From CAUYUA01 sp963575675 (lineage in GTDB: Bacteria > Pseudomonadota > Alphaproteobacteria > Azospirillales > Azospirillaceae), in contig CAUYUA010000238.1 of assembly GCA_963575675.1 (NCBI GenBank), positions 1-23,438 of the forward strand: a DNA stretch of 23,438 bases, written 5' to 3'. This document shows positions 22,212 to 23,438 of this stretch, one piece after another. The first letter of the stretch is position 1. Each line of letters starts with the position of its first letter. A model generated the notes under the pieces. The model worked only from the letters and a program-made list of their open reading frames with translations, was not told the DNA's origin and made no database searches. The position numbers and the translations under genes are program-made.

Positions 22212-23438
22212 ATGGGCATTAAGGTGCTATTTGTTTATCCCAACACCTACGGCATGAATATGCTGCCGCCGGCGATCGCTTTGTTTTCTGCGTTGTTGAA
22301 AGGTGAAGGCCATAAAATCGAAGTTTTCGATTCGACCTACTATAACACTGACTATGGTATCGACTCCGATGGTTCGAAAATGGAGTTCCTTAACGTCGTC
22401 CCCTACAACATGGACGAACGGGGCATCAAACTTCGAACGACGGATTGGCGCCAAGACCTGCATGCACAAATCCGCCGTTTTTCTCCCGACTTGATCGCCA
22501 TATCCTCGACCGAGGACATGTGGGATCTTGGCATGTATATTCTTAATGAAATCAAAGAGCAGAAAATTAAAGATCGAATTCCGGTGATTGCCGGGGGTGT
22601 TTTCCCGACTTTTGCGCCGGATCTAGCCCTTAGCTTCCCCTTGGTGGACATGGTGTGCGTCGGCGAAGGCGAGCACGCGCTTCTAGAGCTGTGTCGACGC
22701 ATTGAATCAGGCCGAAGCTGGGACGATGTCACAAATCTCTGGGTCAAAAGAGCCGACGGCGCGATCAAGAAAAACCCTATCGCCAAACCTGTCGACATTA
22801 ATGAAAATCCGATTATGGATGTCAGCGTTTTTGAAGACGCTCGTCTTTATCGACCGATGTCGGGACGTGTTTATCGAATGTTGCCGATCGAAACCATTCG
22901 TGGCTGTCCTTATACATGTCGATACTGCAATTCTCCGACGCAAGTTTCCCTTTATCGCGAGAGAACCAGCGCCAAGTTTCTACGGAAAAAGAAAACAGAG
23001 CTTGTTCATAAAGAATTGAAGTATTTTCAAGAGAAATTTCGATTGGAGTATGCGTATTTCTGGGCCGATACTTTTTTGGCGATGAACCAGCGCGAGTTGG
23101 ATGAATTTTGTGAGATGTATTCGGAGTTTAAACTTCCATTCTGGATGCAAACTCGTCCGGAAACCATCTCTGACGAGAACATTGCGCAGTTGGCGAAAGT
23201 TGGTCTACATCGCATTTCTTTTGGCATTGAACACGGCAATGAAGAATTTCGCGCGCGTATTCTTGATCGACGTTGGAAGAACGCTGATATTATCGAGGCG
23301 CTGAAAATTCCTCATCGATACGATGTTCAATTCAGCGTGAACAACATTACGGGTTTTCCAACGGAGACGCGCGCATTGGCGATGGATACGATCGAGTTGA
23401 ATCGCCAAATTGATTCGGATAACGCTAATATTTACAGC
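22212..23438 (+). CDS. B12-binding-domain radical SAM protein (3' end outside the window)
   Basis: 409 codons are visible, open to the window edge. ATG 22212 has GAGG at 22201-22204. The N-terminal part (about 1-160) resembles the cobalamin-binding Rossmann domain of such enzymes: KVLFVYPNTYGMNMLPPAIA, PDLIAISSTEDMWDLG and PVIAGGVFPTFAPD, but without the classic DxHxxG lower-ligand motif, as is common in this group. The radical SAM cluster motif is RGCPYTCRYCN, with C232, C236 and C239 (CxxxCxxC) binding a 4Fe-4S cluster. It continues with the TIM-barrel strands (FWADTFLAMN, QTRPETIS, ISFGIEHGNEEFRARIL, NNITGFPTET). The reaction is not predictable; relatives act in methylation, cofactor or cell-envelope metabolism. 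It lies after the trmB terminator and so starts its own unit. Confidence 0.88.
   Translation, partial: MGIKVLFVYPNTYGMNMLPPAIALFSALLKGEGHKIEVFDSTYYNTDYGIDSDGSKMEFLNVVPYNMDERGIKLRTTDWRQDLHAQIRRFSPDLIAISSTEDMWDLGMYILNEIKEQKIKDRIPVIAGGVFPTFAPDLALSFPLVDMVCVGEGEHALLELCRRIESGRSWDDVTNLWVKRADGAIKKNPIAKPVDINENPIMDVSVFEDARLYRPMSGRVYRMLPIETIRGCPYTCRYCNSPTQVSLYRERTSAKFLRKKKTELVHKELKYFQEKFRLEYAYFWADTFLAMNQRELDEFCEMYSEFKLPFWMQTRPETISDENIAQLAKVGLHRISFGIEHGNEEFRARILDRRWKNADIIEALKIPHRYDVQFSVNNITGFPTETRALAMDTIELNRQIDSDNANIYS

Noticed and set aside
1..23438. tRNA/rRNA genes and CRISPR arrays
   Set aside because: No T-loop-like GGTTCGAATC contexts with matching arms, no rRNA blocks and no regularly spaced repeat-spacer pattern were seen by eye on either strand.

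Overview
The window reads as a chromosomal stretch of a Gram-negative bacterium, most likely an alphaproteobacterium. This rests on metK directly followed by trmB, on protein style in MetK, TrmB and Ndk, and on the cyclic-di-GMP and histidine-kinase repertoire. It is an inference without database comparison. Housekeeping genes (ndk, metK, trmB) sit between accessory islands rich in mobile-element debris.

Region 1-4868 is an accessory, decaying area. At the left edge lie a truncated Rpn-family nuclease/transposase start and a degenerate IS66-type accessory fragment. A minus-strand cluster of three unrecognised genes follows (3163 to 605). The middle one carries an HEXXGH zinc-site-like motif but is frameshifted. 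An IS256-family element with 55-bp terminal inverted repeats lies just upstream of the cluster, inside what appears to be an IS66 TnpC relic. Its transposase has a 15-nt duplication at the presumed catalytic glutamate.

Region 4869-8577 holds a two-gene unit: a SNF2-family helicase and a SWIM zinc-finger protein, separated by 4 nt. Region 8578-10616 is again accessory: a broken Rpn pseudogene that ends inside a 224-bp foldback element (MITE-like), an AT-rich gap, and then a conspicuously GC-rich alpha/beta hydrolase gene on the minus strand.

Region 10617-16576 contains ndk with a terminator, an unrecognised 156-aa protein gene, a membrane diguanylate cyclase with a complete GGEEF and I-site, and a membrane histidine kinase with a PilJ/NarX-like sensor region. 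The gaps around the last two genes carry diverged copies of shared repeat segments.

Region 16577-20072 has a minus-strand type I secretion-like ABC transporter with a degenerate signature motif, a structured spacer with a plus-strand terminator-like stem, a SAM-dependent methyltransferase, and a long metK leader. Region 20073-23438 has metK, trmB and a B12-binding-type radical SAM gene running off the window. Several hairpins here share a loop core resembling GGGACTRTRTT. No tRNA, rRNA or CRISPR array was recognised.
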